In this document: positions 35,586 through 44,961 of the stretch, one piece after another | Layout: the number at the start of each line of letters is the position of its first letter | Position numbering within the stretch: the stretch's first letter is position 1 | Origin: Parasphingopyxis sp. | Lineage (GTDB): Bacteria > Pseudomonadota > Alphaproteobacteria > Sphingomonadales > Sphingomonadaceae | Assembly: GCF_028279465.1 (NCBI RefSeq) | Contig: NZ_JANQNS010000013.1 | Coordinates: forward strand, 234,238-298,237 | Length of the DNA stretch: 64,000 nucleotides | Direction of reading: 5' to 3' | Translations under genes and position numbers: made by a program | The notes under the pieces: model-generated | Told to the model about the DNA's origin: nothing | What the model saw: the letters and a program-made list of their open reading frames with translations, nothing else | Database searches by the model: none

Positions 35586-36089
35586 ATGACGGACGAAATG
35601 CCGCCGGTTGAGGCAGGGCCGGCCCCGCTAACCCCGCTCGATCCGCGCCAGAAGGCGGTGCTGCGGGTCCGCTCGATTATCGCCGGGCTGGTGCCGCTGA
35701 TCATTCTGAGCGTCGGCGCATCGATCCTCGAACGCGAAACGGGCTTCCCGTCGCTCTGGATCATCGGCGCGGGCATCTTTCTCTACATGGCGACGGTGCT
35801 CCTGCTGCCCGAGCGCCGCTATCGGCGCTGGGGCTATCGGCAGGAAGGGCGGGGCATAAGGATCGCGTCTGGCCTGATCGTGCGCCGCGAAACGGTCGTG
35901 CCCTATGATCGGGTACAGCATATCGACATTTCGCGCGGGCCGATCGAACGCTTTTTCGGCGTCGCGACGCTGACCCTCCACACGGCAGGCAGCTACAACA
36001 GTACGGTCGATCTGCCGGGGTTGGCGGTCGAAGATGCCGAACGGATGCGCGACGAAATCCGCAGCTTCATCCGGCACGACCTGCCATGA
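35586..36089 (+). CDS. bacterial PH-domain membrane protein (YdbS-like)
   Basis: The 167-residue protein has two membrane segments (about residues 30-50 and 55-75) followed by a bacterial PH (bPH2, DUF304) domain with the family pattern GLIVRRETVVPYDRVQHIDISRGPIERFFG. Function is unknown. It starts behind AAGGAAAG and overlaps the larger PH-domain protein by four bases, the same pairing as ydbS-ydbT of Bacillus, where the pair affects resistance to an amoebic-type peptide; carry-over of that role is inference. Confidence 0.88.
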   Translation: MTDEMPPVEAGPAPLTPLDPRQKAVLRVRSIIAGLVPLIILSVGASILERETGFPSLWIIGAGIFLYMATVLLLPERRYRRWGYRQEGRGIRIASGLIVRRETVVPYDRVQHIDISRGPIERFFGVATLTLHTAGSYNSTVDLPGLAVEDAERMRDEIRSFIRHDLP

Positions 36090-37537
36090 GCGAACAGCCG
36101 GAAAACTGGTCGCGGCTGCACCCCGCGACACTTGCGATCCGGGCGCTCGAACAACTGCCGCAATTCGTGCTCGGCCTGCCGGCGGCCGCCTATTTCATCG
36201 GTAATACGGGCATAGTTGTCGCCTTGTTTTTCGCGCTGGTCGGCGTCGGAGTGTCGGTGGGGCTGGCCTATATCTACTGGCTGCGCTTCGCCTATCATGT
36301 CGGCGAAGAGCAGCTCATCATCGAGAGCGGCGTGTTCAACCGCAACCGGCGGACGATTCCCTTCGACCGAATCCAGGATGTCAGCCTCGAACAGAAACTG
36401 CTGGCGCGAGTGTTTGGCGTGTCGGTCGCGCGGATCGAGACCGGCGGTTCGGGCGGCGATGAGGGCGAACTCGATTGTATCAGCCGGGAAGAAGCCGATC
36501 GTTTGCGCGATCGCATCCGCGCCTATCGGGCGGGGAGCAGCGCCGATGCGGACACTGCAGACGAAGCGGCGGTAGAAACCGAACCTGTACTCTACACCAT
36601 GTCGGCCGGGCGGCTCGCGATCGCCGGGCTGTTCAACTTTTCGCTCGTCTTTCTCGCGGTGCTGGGTGGCGTCTGGCAATATGTCGGCAGCTATCTGCCG
36701 TCCGACTATCTCGATCCGCGGCAATGGATCGACGCCTATGGCGATCAGGCGCTCGGCATGATGACGGCGCTGCCGATAGTGGGATTTTTCGCGCTGCTGA
36801 TTGCGATCGGCGCAATTACCGGGCTCGTGCGCACCTTCGCGCGCGAGTTCGGCTTCCGGCTGACACGGACCGAAACCGGGCTGCGGCGGCAGCGCGGCCT
36901 GTTCACCCGCACCGATGTCGTCATTCCGCTGAAGCGCGTGCAGGCGGTCGTGATTTCGACGTCCATCCTGAAACGCTTTTTCGGCTGGCGCGGAATGGCC
37001 CTGCAGAGCCTTGGCACGGATGGCGGGGCGGGCACCAATCATGTCGTTGCGCCGCTCGCTTATGCCGAAGATTTGCAACCGATACTGGATGAACTGCATT
37101 CGCGTCCGCCGCCGCCCGATGCGCGGTTCGAACGCGTGTCGCCGAAGCTCATCTATCGCAGCTGGCTGGAGGACGGCATCGTGCTGGCCGCAATTATCGC
37201 CGGCGTTTCATTCTTCTGGTCGGGCGGGCCGTGGTTGCTCCTGCTTGTGCCGTTGTTCGCGATCGCGCCGGTGCTGCAATATCGTGCGCATGGCTATTGC
37301 ATCGAGGGTGAACTGCTGTTCGTGCGTCGCGGCTTCTGGCGGCCGCGCATCACCATATTGCCGCTCAACCGCGTGCAGTCGGCGAGCCTGGTCCGCGGCC
37401 TGACGCAGCGCGGTTTCGGAATCGCCACGCTCGTTATCGGTTCCGCCGGTGCATCTCTCGCATCGCCGCTGAAGATACTGGATCTCGATGAAAATGCCGC
37501 CCGCAAGCTGCTGGGGCGGGACATTTGCCGTGTGTGA
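36086..37537 (+). CDS. multi-PH-domain membrane protein (YdbT-like)
   Basis: The 483-residue protein has three bPH2 units, each following membrane segments: IIESGVFNRNRRTIPFDRIQDV (about residues 75-97), LRRQRGLFTRTDVVIPLKRVQAV (about 270-292) and VRRGFWRPRITILPLNRVQSA (about 412-432). Roughly six hydrophobic segments tie it to the inner membrane. It forms the second half of the YdbS/YdbT-type pair with the upstream gene. Molecular function is not known. Confidence 0.87.
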   Translation: MSEQPENWSRLHPATLAIRALEQLPQFVLGLPAAAYFIGNTGIVVALFFALVGVGVSVGLAYIYWLRFAYHVGEEQLIIESGVFNRNRRTIPFDRIQDVSLEQKLLARVFGVSVARIETGGSGGDEGELDCISREEADRLRDRIRAYRAGSSADADTADEAAVETEPVLYTMSAGRLAIAGLFNFSLVFLAVLGGVWQYVGSYLPSDYLDPRQWIDAYGDQALGMMTALPIVGFFALLIAIGAITGLVRTFAREFGFRLTRTETGLRRQRGLFTRTDVVIPLKRVQAVVISTSILKRFFGWRGMALQSLGTDGGAGTNHVVAPLAYAEDLQPILDELHSRPPPPDARFERVSPKLIYRSWLEDGIVLAAIIAGVSFFWSGGPWLLLLVPLFAIAPVLQYRAHGYCIEGELLFVRRGFWRPRITILPLNRVQSASLVRGLTQRGFGIATLVIGSAGASLASPLKILDLDENAARKLLGRDICRV

Positions 37538-37612
37538 CCGGCGTTGGTCGAACCGATACTGGTCAACTTCGCTTCGGGTGCTTAGTTCGGTCGCAAAGAA
37601 AAAGGGGAGTGG

Positions 37613-39370
37613 ATGATGCGCACATTGGTTCTGGCTCTGGCGCTCGCGACGGCGGCGCCGGCGCCGGCGGCGGCGACGCCCGACGAGGATCTCGGCGCGC
37701 TGATGGATGAAGTCTGGGCGTCGGCGCTCCGCGAAAATCCGGTCTTGGCGACCCGGGTTGGCGTACGCGATTATGACGATCGGCTCAGCGATATCAGCCT
37801 TGAAGCCAGCGATCGGCGAGCGGCGGAATCGCAGGCATTTCTGGATCGCCTGCGCGCGATTCCGCGCGACAGCCTCTCCGCCTCGGCGCGCGCCGATTAC
37901 GGCATTCTTGAACGAATCTTGTCCGAAACGGTCGAAGCGAACGGCTATCCGCAGCGCATGATGCTGTTCACGACCTTTTCGAGCTGGCAGCAGAGTTTCG
38001 CCTCACTGCCTTCGGGTCTGCCCATGCAAACGGCGGCGGATTTCGAAAGCTATCTGGCGCGCTTGCGGCTCTATCCCACGATCAATGATGCCGCGATCGC
38101 GATCAGCACCATGGCTGCCGAGGGTGGCTATACGCTGCCCTGCGCAATTCTCGATGGGTATGAAAACTCGATTTCGGGCGTGATCGGCGATGATGTAACG
38201 CAATCGCGCTTCTACGAGCCGTTTCGCCGTCCGCGGCCGGCGGGTGTCAGCGAGGAGGCCTTTGCCGCTTTTGCCGCCGAGGCGCAGACGATCATCGAAA
38301 CCGTGCTCGTGCCTGAATATGACGAGCAGTTGCAATGGTATATGGAAACTTATCTCCCGGCCTGTGCCACCGAGGTCGGTATCTCCGCCCAGCCCGGCGG
38401 CGCGGAATTCTACAATTTCCGCATCCGTCAGATGACGACCACCGATCTGACCGCCGAGCAGATTCACGAGATCGGGCTGGACGAGGTTGCGCGTATCCGC
38501 GCCGAGATGGAGGAAGTCGCCGCCGAAGCCGGTTTCGACACGCGCGAGGCCTTTATCGCGCATCTGCGCACCGACCCGCAATATTATGCGGAAACGCCCG
38601 AGGAGCTGATGGCGACGACGGCGCTGATGGCGAAGGAGCTGGATGCCCTGATGCCGCAATTTTTCGGCACGCCGGCGCGGCTACCCTATGGCATCCGCGC
38701 CGTGCCGGAGGAGATCGCCGAGGGCACGACGACCGCCTATTACAGCCCTGGCTCCCCGGAGTCGGGCATCGCTGGCTATTATTATGTGAACACATCGCTG
38801 CTCGATCAGCGGCCGCTCTGGGAAATCCCTGCGCTGACCGCGCATGAAGGCGTGCCCGGGCATCATCATCAGATAGCGCTCCAGCAGGAAATGGACATTC
38901 ATCCGCTGCGGCGGAATGCGGCCTTTTTCACCGCCTTTGTCGAGGGCTGGGGCCTCTACACCGAGCATCTCGGCATCGAAATGGGGATTTACGATACCCC
39001 GGCCGAGCATATGGGGCGGCTGTCGTACGAGATGTGGCGCGCCTGCCGGCTGGTCGTCGATACCGGCCTCCACGCGCTGGGCTGGTCGCGCGACCGGGCG
39101 ATCGCGTTTATGCGCGATAACACCGCGTTGACCGACTCCAATATCGAAGCCGAGGTCAACCGCTACATCTCATGGCCGGGCCAGGCGCTGGCCTATAAGA
39201 TCGGCGAACTGCGTATCCGCGAGCTGCGCGCACAGGCCGAGGACGCGCTGGGCGATCGATTCGACATCCGCCTGTTTCACGACGCCTTGCTCGGACAGGG
39301 CGCAGTACCGCTCGACGTGTTGGAGCGGCAAATTATGGATTGGGTCGCGGAGCAGCAGCAGGACGGTTAG
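37613..39370 (+). CDS. DUF885-family exported metallopeptidase-like protein
   Basis: The 585-residue protein has a signal peptide (about residues 1-21) and the DUF885 marks: NPVLATRVGVRDYDDRL early, a YYYVNTSLLDQRPLWEIPAL segment, and HEGVPGHHHQ, an HExxH-like zinc motif, with a distal Glu in FVEGWGLYTEHLG. The family is thought to consist of zinc peptidases of the periplasm; the substrate is unknown. The start has GGGGAG upstream and two adjacent ATG codons (37613, 37616). Confidence 0.9.
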   Translation: MMRTLVLALALATAAPAPAAATPDEDLGALMDEVWASALRENPVLATRVGVRDYDDRLSDISLEASDRRAAESQAFLDRLRAIPRDSLSASARADYGILERILSETVEANGYPQRMMLFTTFSSWQQSFASLPSGLPMQTAADFESYLARLRLYPTINDAAIAISTMAAEGGYTLPCAILDGYENSISGVIGDDVTQSRFYEPFRRPRPAGVSEEAFAAFAAEAQTIIETVLVPEYDEQLQWYMETYLPACATEVGISAQPGGAEFYNFRIRQMTTTDLTAEQIHEIGLDEVARIRAEMEEVAAEAGFDTREAFIAHLRTDPQYYAETPEELMATTALMAKELDALMPQFFGTPARLPYGIRAVPEEIAEGTTTAYYSPGSPESGIAGYYYVNTSLLDQRPLWEIPALTAHEGVPGHHHQIALQQEMDIHPLRRNAAFFTAFVEGWGLYTEHLGIEMGIYDTPAEHMGRLSYEMWRACRLVVDTGLHALGWSRDRAIAFMRDNTALTDSNIEAEVNRYISWPGQALAYKIGELRIRELRAQAEDALGDRFDIRLFHDALLGQGAVPLDVLERQIMDWVAEQQQDG

Positions 39371-39395
39371 CCGCTGGAGCGGTTTATATCCGCCG

Positions 39396-39776
39396 CTAAA
39401 ATTCCAGCAGCGCGCCGCGTTCAGCCCGCGCCGAACGGAGCAGCTGGTCCGTGCAGCCGGTAAAGCCGCCCGGACCGACGGGCGAACAGCTCATCGTACC
39501 GCTGCGGCCGACATATTCGACGCTCTGGGCGCGGGCGAGCCAGCTTTCATTGGCGGCAAGATCGCGCGTGTCGCGCAATTCGGGTGGGATGCGATAGCGT
39601 TCGCTCTCGTCGCGCCGGATGCAAACGACAATGATTTCGCCATTGGACGTCGTACATTCGTCATCGCCATAAACGATCTGCATGCGCACATTATTCTGCG
39701 CTTCGGCAGGCGCGGAGGGGAGAACGGCCATCGCTCCGATCAGGGCCGTAACGGCAAGCAAACGCGTCATTCTCAA
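39396..39776 (-). CDS. small exported protein, unknown function
   Basis: The 126-residue product has a clear signal peptide with cleavage after about AEA (residue 26) and a mature part with four cysteines, suggesting two disulfides, and the pattern EIIVVCIRRDESERYRIPPELRD. Proteins with an IVVC-R-ERYRIP segment are frequent in sphingomonads, without known function. It is convergent with the DUF885 gene (26 bases between stops). Confidence 0.7.
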   Translation of the reverse strand: MRMTRLLAVTALIGAMAVLPSAPAEAQNNVRMQIVYGDDECTTSNGEIIVVCIRRDESERYRIPPELRDTRDLAANESWLARAQSVEYVGRSGTMSCSPVGPGGFTGCTDQLLRSARAERGALLEF

Positions 39777-39868
39777 CCTCCTATTGCACCGCTAACGCTA
39801 CAGCTTTTCGAACCATGTCGGCAAGATGCCAGAGCGATTATTGCGCTGGCCTGAATTCCCGAAACGGG

Positions 39869-40423
39869 TCAAATTCTTTTGGCCGCGGCAATGGCGAGCC
39901 GGCAGCCGAGCCGGATCGCGCCGGAGAGTAGCGGATAGGCCGGCGCCTGTTCCGCGCCCTCGGCCAGTGCCGTTTCGCGGTGCTCGACCTCCTCGGCCTG
40001 GAATTCGGCGATCATCTCGCTGAGTTCGGGGTCCGAATCGCCCAGTTCCTCGAGCTGCTCGCCATAATGTTTATCGATCTCGGTCTCGATAGCGGCGGTA
40101 CAGGCCATGGCCGCTTCCGGCCCCAGCAGCGCGGTTGCCGCGCCCAGCGCATAGCCGGCTTTGTCCCAAAAGGGCTGGAGCAGGGTCGGGCGCACGCCGC
40201 GCTCGATGGTCAGCGCGTCGAACCGTTCGCAATGGCGCTTTTCCTGCTCGGCCATATGCGCGATCGAGCGTGCCGCCGGGCTGCGGTCGCCAAGGATTGC
40301 CAATTGCCCGGCATAGATGCGCGTCGCGCCATATTCGCCGGCCTGATCGACCCGGATCATCGCCTCGATATCGGGGCGCGGGTCGCCGGGGAGTCTTACG
40401 GGATCGGTTTGCGTATCAGCCAT
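39869..40423 (-). CDS. coq7: demethoxyubiquinone hydroxylase, Coq7 family
   Basis: The 184-residue protein is a ferritin-like diiron monooxygenase: RVDQAGEYGA gives the first Glu, EQEKRHCERF the next Glu/His, ETEIDKHY in the second half, and EEVEHRE the last ligands. It hydroxylates C6 of 5-demethoxyubiquinone late in ubiquinone synthesis at the inner membrane. It starts within the 3' end of dsbB (28-base overlap), so the two are expected to be cotranscribed. ubiG, also of this pathway, is at 60092-60841. Confidence 0.93.
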   Translation of the reverse strand: MADTQTDPVRLPGDPRPDIEAMIRVDQAGEYGATRIYAGQLAILGDRSPAARSIAHMAEQEKRHCERFDALTIERGVRPTLLQPFWDKAGYALGAATALLGPEAAMACTAAIETEIDKHYGEQLEELGDSDPELSEMIAEFQAEEVEHRETALAEGAEQAPAYPLLSGAIRLGCRLAIAAAKRI

Positions 40424-40866
40424 CCAATCACCATAGCAGCGCCGATTGAAATAATCGCGTTAAATCCGGCGAGCGATATACCGAACAGCGTCCATTGCGG
40501 GCGATCGCAAGCGATGATCGGCGTCGAGGCGATATCGGCCAGGAAATCACCGCTGTTCGCTGGTATCGCCGCGCAGCCGGTTATCCCTTCCCAGAAGCCA
40601 TATTCGACCCCTGCGTGAAAAACGCCGATTGCGCCGCTCACGAATATCGCGAGCGCCGACAGCCACAGAAAGAAGGTGCCGGCGCCGCCGTTGCGCAAAA
40701 CGATCGCGAGCAGGGCGAGCGGGACGGCGGCATAATGCGGCCAGCGCTGCCAATGGCACATCTCGCACGGATAAAGCCCGCCCAGATGTTCCGAACCGAG
40801 CGCGCCGGCGAGCAGCGCTACGGGTACAGCGAGCGCGAGCGTCCGGGCCAGTCCGAGTGCTGTCAT
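40396..40866 (-). CDS. dsbB: disulfide bond formation protein B
   Basis: The 156-residue protein has four membrane helices and the two redox pairs of DsbB: the first as CEMC (Cys34, Cys37) in LYPCEMCHWQRWPH, the second as Cys98 and Cys120 in the larger periplasmic loop. DsbB re-oxidises DsbA and passes electrons to quinone. Its likely partner is the DsbA-type lipoprotein at 27745-28485. It begins 17 bases after the ctpA stop and overlaps coq7. Confidence 0.92.
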   Translation of the reverse strand: MTALGLARTLALAVPVALLAGALGSEHLGGLYPCEMCHWQRWPHYAAVPLALLAIVLRNGGAGTFFLWLSALAIFVSGAIGVFHAGVEYGFWEGITGCAAIPANSGDFLADIASTPIIACDRPQWTLFGISLAGFNAIISIGAAMVIGWLIRKPIP

Positions 40867-40882
40867 GGCCGTTTTGTCCTGC

Positions 40883-42220
40883 TTAGCGCCGTCTTGTCGC
40901 CGCAGCTGTTCTCATCGGCGGGTCCTGCCGTGCGAGCCGGGCGATCATTTCCACCGCATAGTGCATCTGGAAATCATCGATGCCCTGCTCGGCCAGTTGC
41001 TCCGAGGTGAGCGAGAAGCGCGGATCGTCGCGAAGATCGTCTTCGATCACATCTTCTTCGACCGTTTCCTCGTTAATCAGGTGACGCCTGAGATCGGCCT
41101 CGCGGAAGCGCGGTGCGTCCCGCCAGTCCGGATTGGACAGCTGGGGCACGTTGAGATCGGGTTCGATCCCGCCCTCCTGCACCGAATTGCCGGCCGGCGT
41201 ATAATAGCGCGCGGTCGTGAGGCGCAGCGCCGTCTCTTCGGAGAGCGGCAGGATGGTCTGGACCGATCCCTTGCCGAACGTCTGTTCGCCGATGATCAGC
41301 GCGCGGCGGTGGTCCTGCAGTGCGCCCGCCACGATCTCGGACGCCGATGCGGTACCGGCATCGACGATAACGACGATCGGCAGGCCGTTCGTGGCGTCTC
41401 CGGCGCGCGCATAATAGCGCTGGATGTCGCTGCTGCGCCGTCCGCGCTGCGAAACGACCTCGCCGCGCTCGAGGAAGATGTCGGACACGGCGATGGCCTG
41501 ATCGAGCAGGCCGCCCGGATTGGACCGGAGATCGATGACATAGCCGGTCGGATCGCCGCCCAGCGACTGGCTGATCGCGGCAATCGCTGCCTCCACTTCG
41601 TCGCCCGTATTGCGGTTGAAAGTGTTGATGTTGATTACGCCGACGCTGTCCTGCACTTCCCAGGTCACGGCACGCAGCTCGATAATCTCGCGGGTCAGTG
41701 TGAATTCGAGCGGCTCATCCTGACCGGGTCGTACGACGGTGATGTCGATCGAGGTGCCCGGCGTGCCGCGCATCTGCTCGACCGCTTCGTCCAGCGTCCC
41801 GCCGAAAATCAGCTCACCGTCGAGATGGGTGATGTAATCGCCAGCCTGGACGCCCGCGCGATCGGCAGGCGTGTCCTCGAACGGTGCGATGACCTTCACC
41901 GCACCGTCTTCGAGCGTCACGGTGAGGCCAAGGCCGCCATATTCGCCCTGGCTTTGCGTGGTCAGCCGGTCGAAGCCGGTTTCGTCGAGAAAGGAGCTGT
42001 GCGGATCGAGGCTGGCGAGCATGCCGTCGATTGCCCCGCGCATCAGGTCTTCGTCGCTGATTTCCTCGACATATTCGGCGCGCACGCGCTCGAAAACGTC
42101 CATGAACTGATCGAGTTCGCGATAGGTATCGACATCGACAGCCGCGAGTGCGGCGGTAAAGGCGGGGATCAGGGCCAATGTGCCGGCGGCGCCGATCGCA
42201 CTGATAAATGGTCTTGCCAT
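40883..42220 (-). CDS. ctpA: carboxy-terminal processing serine peptidase (S41)
   Basis: The 445-residue protein has a signal peptide, a PDZ domain (about residues 85-165, with GLGLTV and GDYITHLDG) and the S41 catalytic part: DLRSNPGGLLDQA, the nucleophile serine in GTASASEIVA and the general-base lysine in GKGSVQ. It trims C-termini of periplasmic proteins and often controls cell-wall hydrolases; here it directly follows the EnvC-like gene (75 bases), which fits that link. The start at 42220 (MARPFISAIG) gives a normal signal peptide. Confidence 0.94.
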   Translation of the reverse strand: MARPFISAIGAAGTLALIPAFTAALAAVDVDTYRELDQFMDVFERVRAEYVEEISDEDLMRGAIDGMLASLDPHSSFLDETGFDRLTTQSQGEYGGLGLTVTLEDGAVKVIAPFEDTPADRAGVQAGDYITHLDGELIFGGTLDEAVEQMRGTPGTSIDITVVRPGQDEPLEFTLTREIIELRAVTWEVQDSVGVININTFNRNTGDEVEAAIAAISQSLGGDPTGYVIDLRSNPGGLLDQAIAVSDIFLERGEVVSQRGRRSSDIQRYYARAGDATNGLPIVVIVDAGTASASEIVAGALQDHRRALIIGEQTFGKGSVQTILPLSEETALRLTTARYYTPAGNSVQEGGIEPDLNVPQLSNPDWRDAPRFREADLRRHLINEETVEEDVIEDDLRDDPRFSLTSEQLAEQGIDDFQMHYAVEMIARLARQDPPMRTAAATRRR

Positions 42221-42295
42221 GGGTTTCACTCTCTCAACAGATAGTGGGCATGATAGCGGTTTTCGCGGCTGCGGCAAAGGATAGTCTGTTTCGTA

Positions 42296-43495
42296 TTAAC
42301 CGCGGCTTACGAGCGAGGAAATATCAACCGGTTCGCCGCCGCGGCGCAATTCCACCGTAACGGTGGGCCGATCCCGGCCCGTACGGCCGATCGGAGCGCC
42401 CTGACGCACGATTTCACCGACCTGTACGCTGATCGAGGCGAGATCGGTGATCAGCGTCGTCCAACCGCCGCTATGATCGATGATGACGATCCTGCCATAG
42501 CCGCGAAATTCGCCGGCATAGCTCACACGGCCCGCGGTCGGCGCGATCACTTGCGCGCGCGGCTGGGTCGCAATTGTGAGGCCGCGCGAGCGGATCCCGG
42601 CATCGGATACCTCGCCCAAACCTTCGACGACTTCGCCCATCACGGGCAGCCGATAGGGCGGGCGGCGATTGTTGCCGGCGTTCGCCGTGCGGCGCGCCGG
42701 TGCACGCGCTTCACCGGGCTGGGCAGGACGCAGGCGCGGGCCCGGAAGCTCCATCAGGTCTGCGCGCACCTCGGCCTGGCGTTCGAGTTCGGCCATCAGA
42801 ACGCGAATGTCGCGCGCATCTTCGCCGAGGGCCAGTACACGATCGCTTTCGATCATCGCCGATCGCTCGAGCTGTTGAGCCCGGGCGCGGGAACCCTGTT
42901 CGAGCTGGGCGAGCTGGACGCGGCGTTCCTCGAGATCGCTCTGCCGCTGTTCGAGCAACGCTATCGCCCGATCGGCCTGCAGCCGCAAATTCGATCCGCG
43001 CACGACTTCGGCCCGCAAACCGGCCGTTCGCTCCCGTACCGCCGGCAGCGTCGTCGAGAAGAGCGAGCGGATATGGACGAGATCGGTGATGCTGCCCTGA
43101 TGCACGAGCGCCAGCGCGGGCGGACGGCGGGCCATGGTCTGCAGCGCGGCCGTCAGCGCGATGATCGAGCCTTGCCGTTCGGCAAGCCGCGCGCGCTGCT
43201 CCACGCGCAGTCGCTCGATGAGTTCGATCCGGCTTTGCGCGGCCGTCAGATCGGCCTCGGCTGCCTGAACCTGCGCGGCCGCAGCCGCCTCGTCGGCCGC
43301 GGCACGTTCGGCCTGACTTTCCGCGCTTTCCGCCTGTTCCTCGAACTGCTGCGCGCGCTGCCGGGCGATGGCGCGCTGGCGCAGCGCTTCCTCCAGCGCT
43401 TCAGCCTCGCTGGCGCCGCTACTCGGTTGGGCGAGCGCGAACGGCGCGAGAACCGCAGCGAACAGCGCGAGCATGGCGGCGAGGCGCAGTATCAT
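42296..43495 (-). CDS. envC: EnvC-type murein hydrolase activator (degenerate M23)
   Basis: The 399-residue protein has a signal peptide (cut near LAQ), a long coiled coil (about residues 25-240, rich in Ala, Glu, Gln and Arg) and a C-terminal LytM/M23 domain (about 270-395) with YGRIVIIDHSGGWTTLI. The normal HxxxD and HxH zinc ligands are largely missing, so it should activate amidases and not cut peptidoglycan itself, as EnvC does. It starts four bases after the rlmH stop, with AAGGA inside rlmH as its ribosome site. Confidence 0.9.
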   Translation of the reverse strand: MILRLAAMLALFAAVLAPFALAQPSSGASEAEALEEALRQRAIARQRAQQFEEQAESAESQAERAAADEAAAAAQVQAAEADLTAAQSRIELIERLRVEQRARLAERQGSIIALTAALQTMARRPPALALVHQGSITDLVHIRSLFSTTLPAVRERTAGLRAEVVRGSNLRLQADRAIALLEQRQSDLEERRVQLAQLEQGSRARAQQLERSAMIESDRVLALGEDARDIRVLMAELERQAEVRADLMELPGPRLRPAQPGEARAPARRTANAGNNRRPPYRLPVMGEVVEGLGEVSDAGIRSRGLTIATQPRAQVIAPTAGRVSYAGEFRGYGRIVIIDHSGGWTTLITDLASISVQVGEIVRQGAPIGRTGRDRPTVTVELRRGGEPVDISSLVSRG

Positions 43496-43499
43496 GCCG

Positions 43500-43928
43500 C
43501 TATCCTTCGCGATGATAGGGGTGATTGGCAAGGATCGAACGCGCCCGCCACAGCTGCTCCGCCAGCATCGCGCGCACCATCAGGTGCGGCCAGGTCGCAT
43601 TGCCAAACGCGATCGACAGGTCCGCGCTCGCGCGCTCCTCGGCGGTCAGTCCGTTGGTTGCACCGATCAGGAAGCGGATTTCGCGAATACCCTGATCCCG
43701 CCAGTCGCCGATCTGCCGCGCGAGTTCGACGGACCCCAGCTGGCGGCCCTTTTCGTCCAGTGTCACGATTTTCGTGACGGGCGGGGCAGGGGGCACTTTC
43801 CCGCCCGTATCGGGCAGTTCGGTCATCTTCACGTCCCATCCGATCCGCTGGACATAGCGATCGACGAGCTCGGCTTCCGGGCTGCGCCCGATCTTGCCGC
43901 GCGCGATAATGTGCAGCGTCAGGCTCAG
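43500..43928 (-). CDS. rlmH: 23S rRNA (pseudouridine1915-N3)-methyltransferase, CTG start
   Basis: The SPOUT-fold core is seen in LDEKGRQLGSVELARQI, IRFLIGATNGLT and the C-terminal MVRAMLAEQLWRARSILANHPYHR. RlmH begins with LHIIARGKIGRSPE; in this frame those residues are present but no ATG, GTG or TTG precedes them before a TAG. The best start is CTG at 43928, which overlaps the rsfS stop as CTGA, in the way of the usual ATGA junction; CTG codons at 43922 and 43916 are alternatives. The first ATG (43832) would cut off a needed strand. Length is then 142 residues, as expected. Confidence 0.88.
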   Translation of the reverse strand: MSLTLHIIARGKIGRSPEAELVDRYVQRIGWDVKMTELPDTGGKVPPAPPVTKIVTLDEKGRQLGSVELARQIGDWRDQGIREIRFLIGATNGLTAEERASADLSIAFGNATWPHLMVRAMLAEQLWRARSILANHPYHREG

Positions 43929-44320
43929 CTAGCGGCCTCTTCGTCATCCTGTGGCTCGCCAAAACCCCACATCCGTTCCAGATTGTAGAAGCTGCGCACT
44001 TCCGGGCGGAACAGGTGAATAATCACATCGCCCGCGTCGAGCAAAACCCAGTCGGCCTGGGGCAGGCCTTCGATCCGCGTCGGTATGCCGAATTCGGATT
44101 TCATCCGCTCGGCCAGTTTTTCCGCAATCGCGGCGACATGACGGGTCGAGCGGCCGCTGGCGATGACCATATAATCGCCGATAGACGATTTCCCGGCGAG
44201 CGGGATCGAGGTCACTTCCTGCGCCTGATCGTCATCGAGGGACTGCAAAATAAGCTGGTGAAGATCTTCGGCCGTGTGGGCGTCAGTGTTCGGGAGCGTC
44301 GCAGCTGATGAAGCGGGCAA
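43925..44320 (-). CDS. rsfS: ribosome silencing factor RsfS
   Basis: The 131-residue product has the RsfS core: IPLAGKSSIGDYMVIASGRSTRHVAAIAEKL, GLPQADWVLLDAGDVIIHLFRPEVRSFYNLERMW. It binds ribosomal protein uL14 and keeps subunits apart when nutrients run low. The start is TTG at 44320, supported by AGGAGA six bases upstream; that site overlaps the nadD stop codon. The gene lies between nadD and rlmH, the usual order. Confidence 0.93.
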   Translation of the reverse strand: MPASSAATLPNTDAHTAEDLHQLILQSLDDDQAQEVTSIPLAGKSSIGDYMVIASGRSTRHVAAIAEKLAERMKSEFGIPTRIEGLPQADWVLLDAGDVIIHLFRPEVRSFYNLERMWGFGEPQDDEEAAS

Positions 44321-44328
44321 GATGTCTC

Positions 44329-44961
44329 CTATGGGATGCGCCGTCGCGTGACCGGATCACGCGAAGCTGTTGGGGAAAAGGCAAGATGCCATTGCGGATT
44401 GGCACGCCGCAATCGGGTGGCGGAACGGGGATCGGGTCGAAAGCGCAGATACACGAGCGCTGGCGGTCTCCAATCGGTCCAATCACGCGATTGGCTTGCG
44501 GGCCGGACGTAGCGCCGCAGCCAAGCCATGGCCGGAGCGGTCAAGGCCTCATCTTCATACCCCGGACGGGCGACCACGGCAATCACAATATGCCGGGCGA
44601 TTCTCCGCCAGTTTTTCCAGCGATGGAACTGCGCGAGATTGTCCGAACCCATGATCCAGACGAATTTGCGCTTCGGATAGCGCTGGACCAGTTTTTCCAG
44701 CGTGTTGACGGTGTAGCGCGTGCCCAATTCCCGCTCGATCGCCGTCGGCCGGATGCGCGCGCGCCGTGCCATCTTTCGAGCCGATGCCAGCCGCGCGCCG
44801 AGTGGCGCCATGTCCGTCGCGCCTTCCTTGAGCGGGTTACCCGGCGATACCAGCCACCAGATTTCGTCGAGCGCCAATGCATCGAACGCGAACAGGCTGA
44901 TCCCGCGATGCCCGCCATGCGCGGGGTTGAACGAGCCGCCGAGAAGGCCTGTGGGTTTCAA
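44329..44961 (-). CDS. nadD: nicotinate-nucleotide adenylyltransferase
   Basis: The 210-residue protein begins MKPTGLLGGSFNPAHGGH, with the GSFxPxHxGH nucleotidyltransferase motif, and shows WWLVSPGNPLK and MGSDNLAQFHRW. It makes nicotinate adenine dinucleotide in NAD synthesis. The start is placed at TTG 44961, which overlaps the upstream stop as TTGA; an ATG at 45009 would overlap the preceding gene by 52 bases and adds a stretch not seen in the family. A longer open frame upstream of that is a shadow of the membrane-protein gene. Confidence 0.92.
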   Translation of the reverse strand: MKPTGLLGGSFNPAHGGHRGISLFAFDALALDEIWWLVSPGNPLKEGATDMAPLGARLASARKMARRARIRPTAIERELGTRYTVNTLEKLVQRYPKRKFVWIMGSDNLAQFHRWKNWRRIARHIVIAVVARPGYEDEALTAPAMAWLRRYVRPASQSRDWTDWRPPALVYLRFRPDPRSATRLRRANPQWHLAFSPTASRDPVTRRRIP

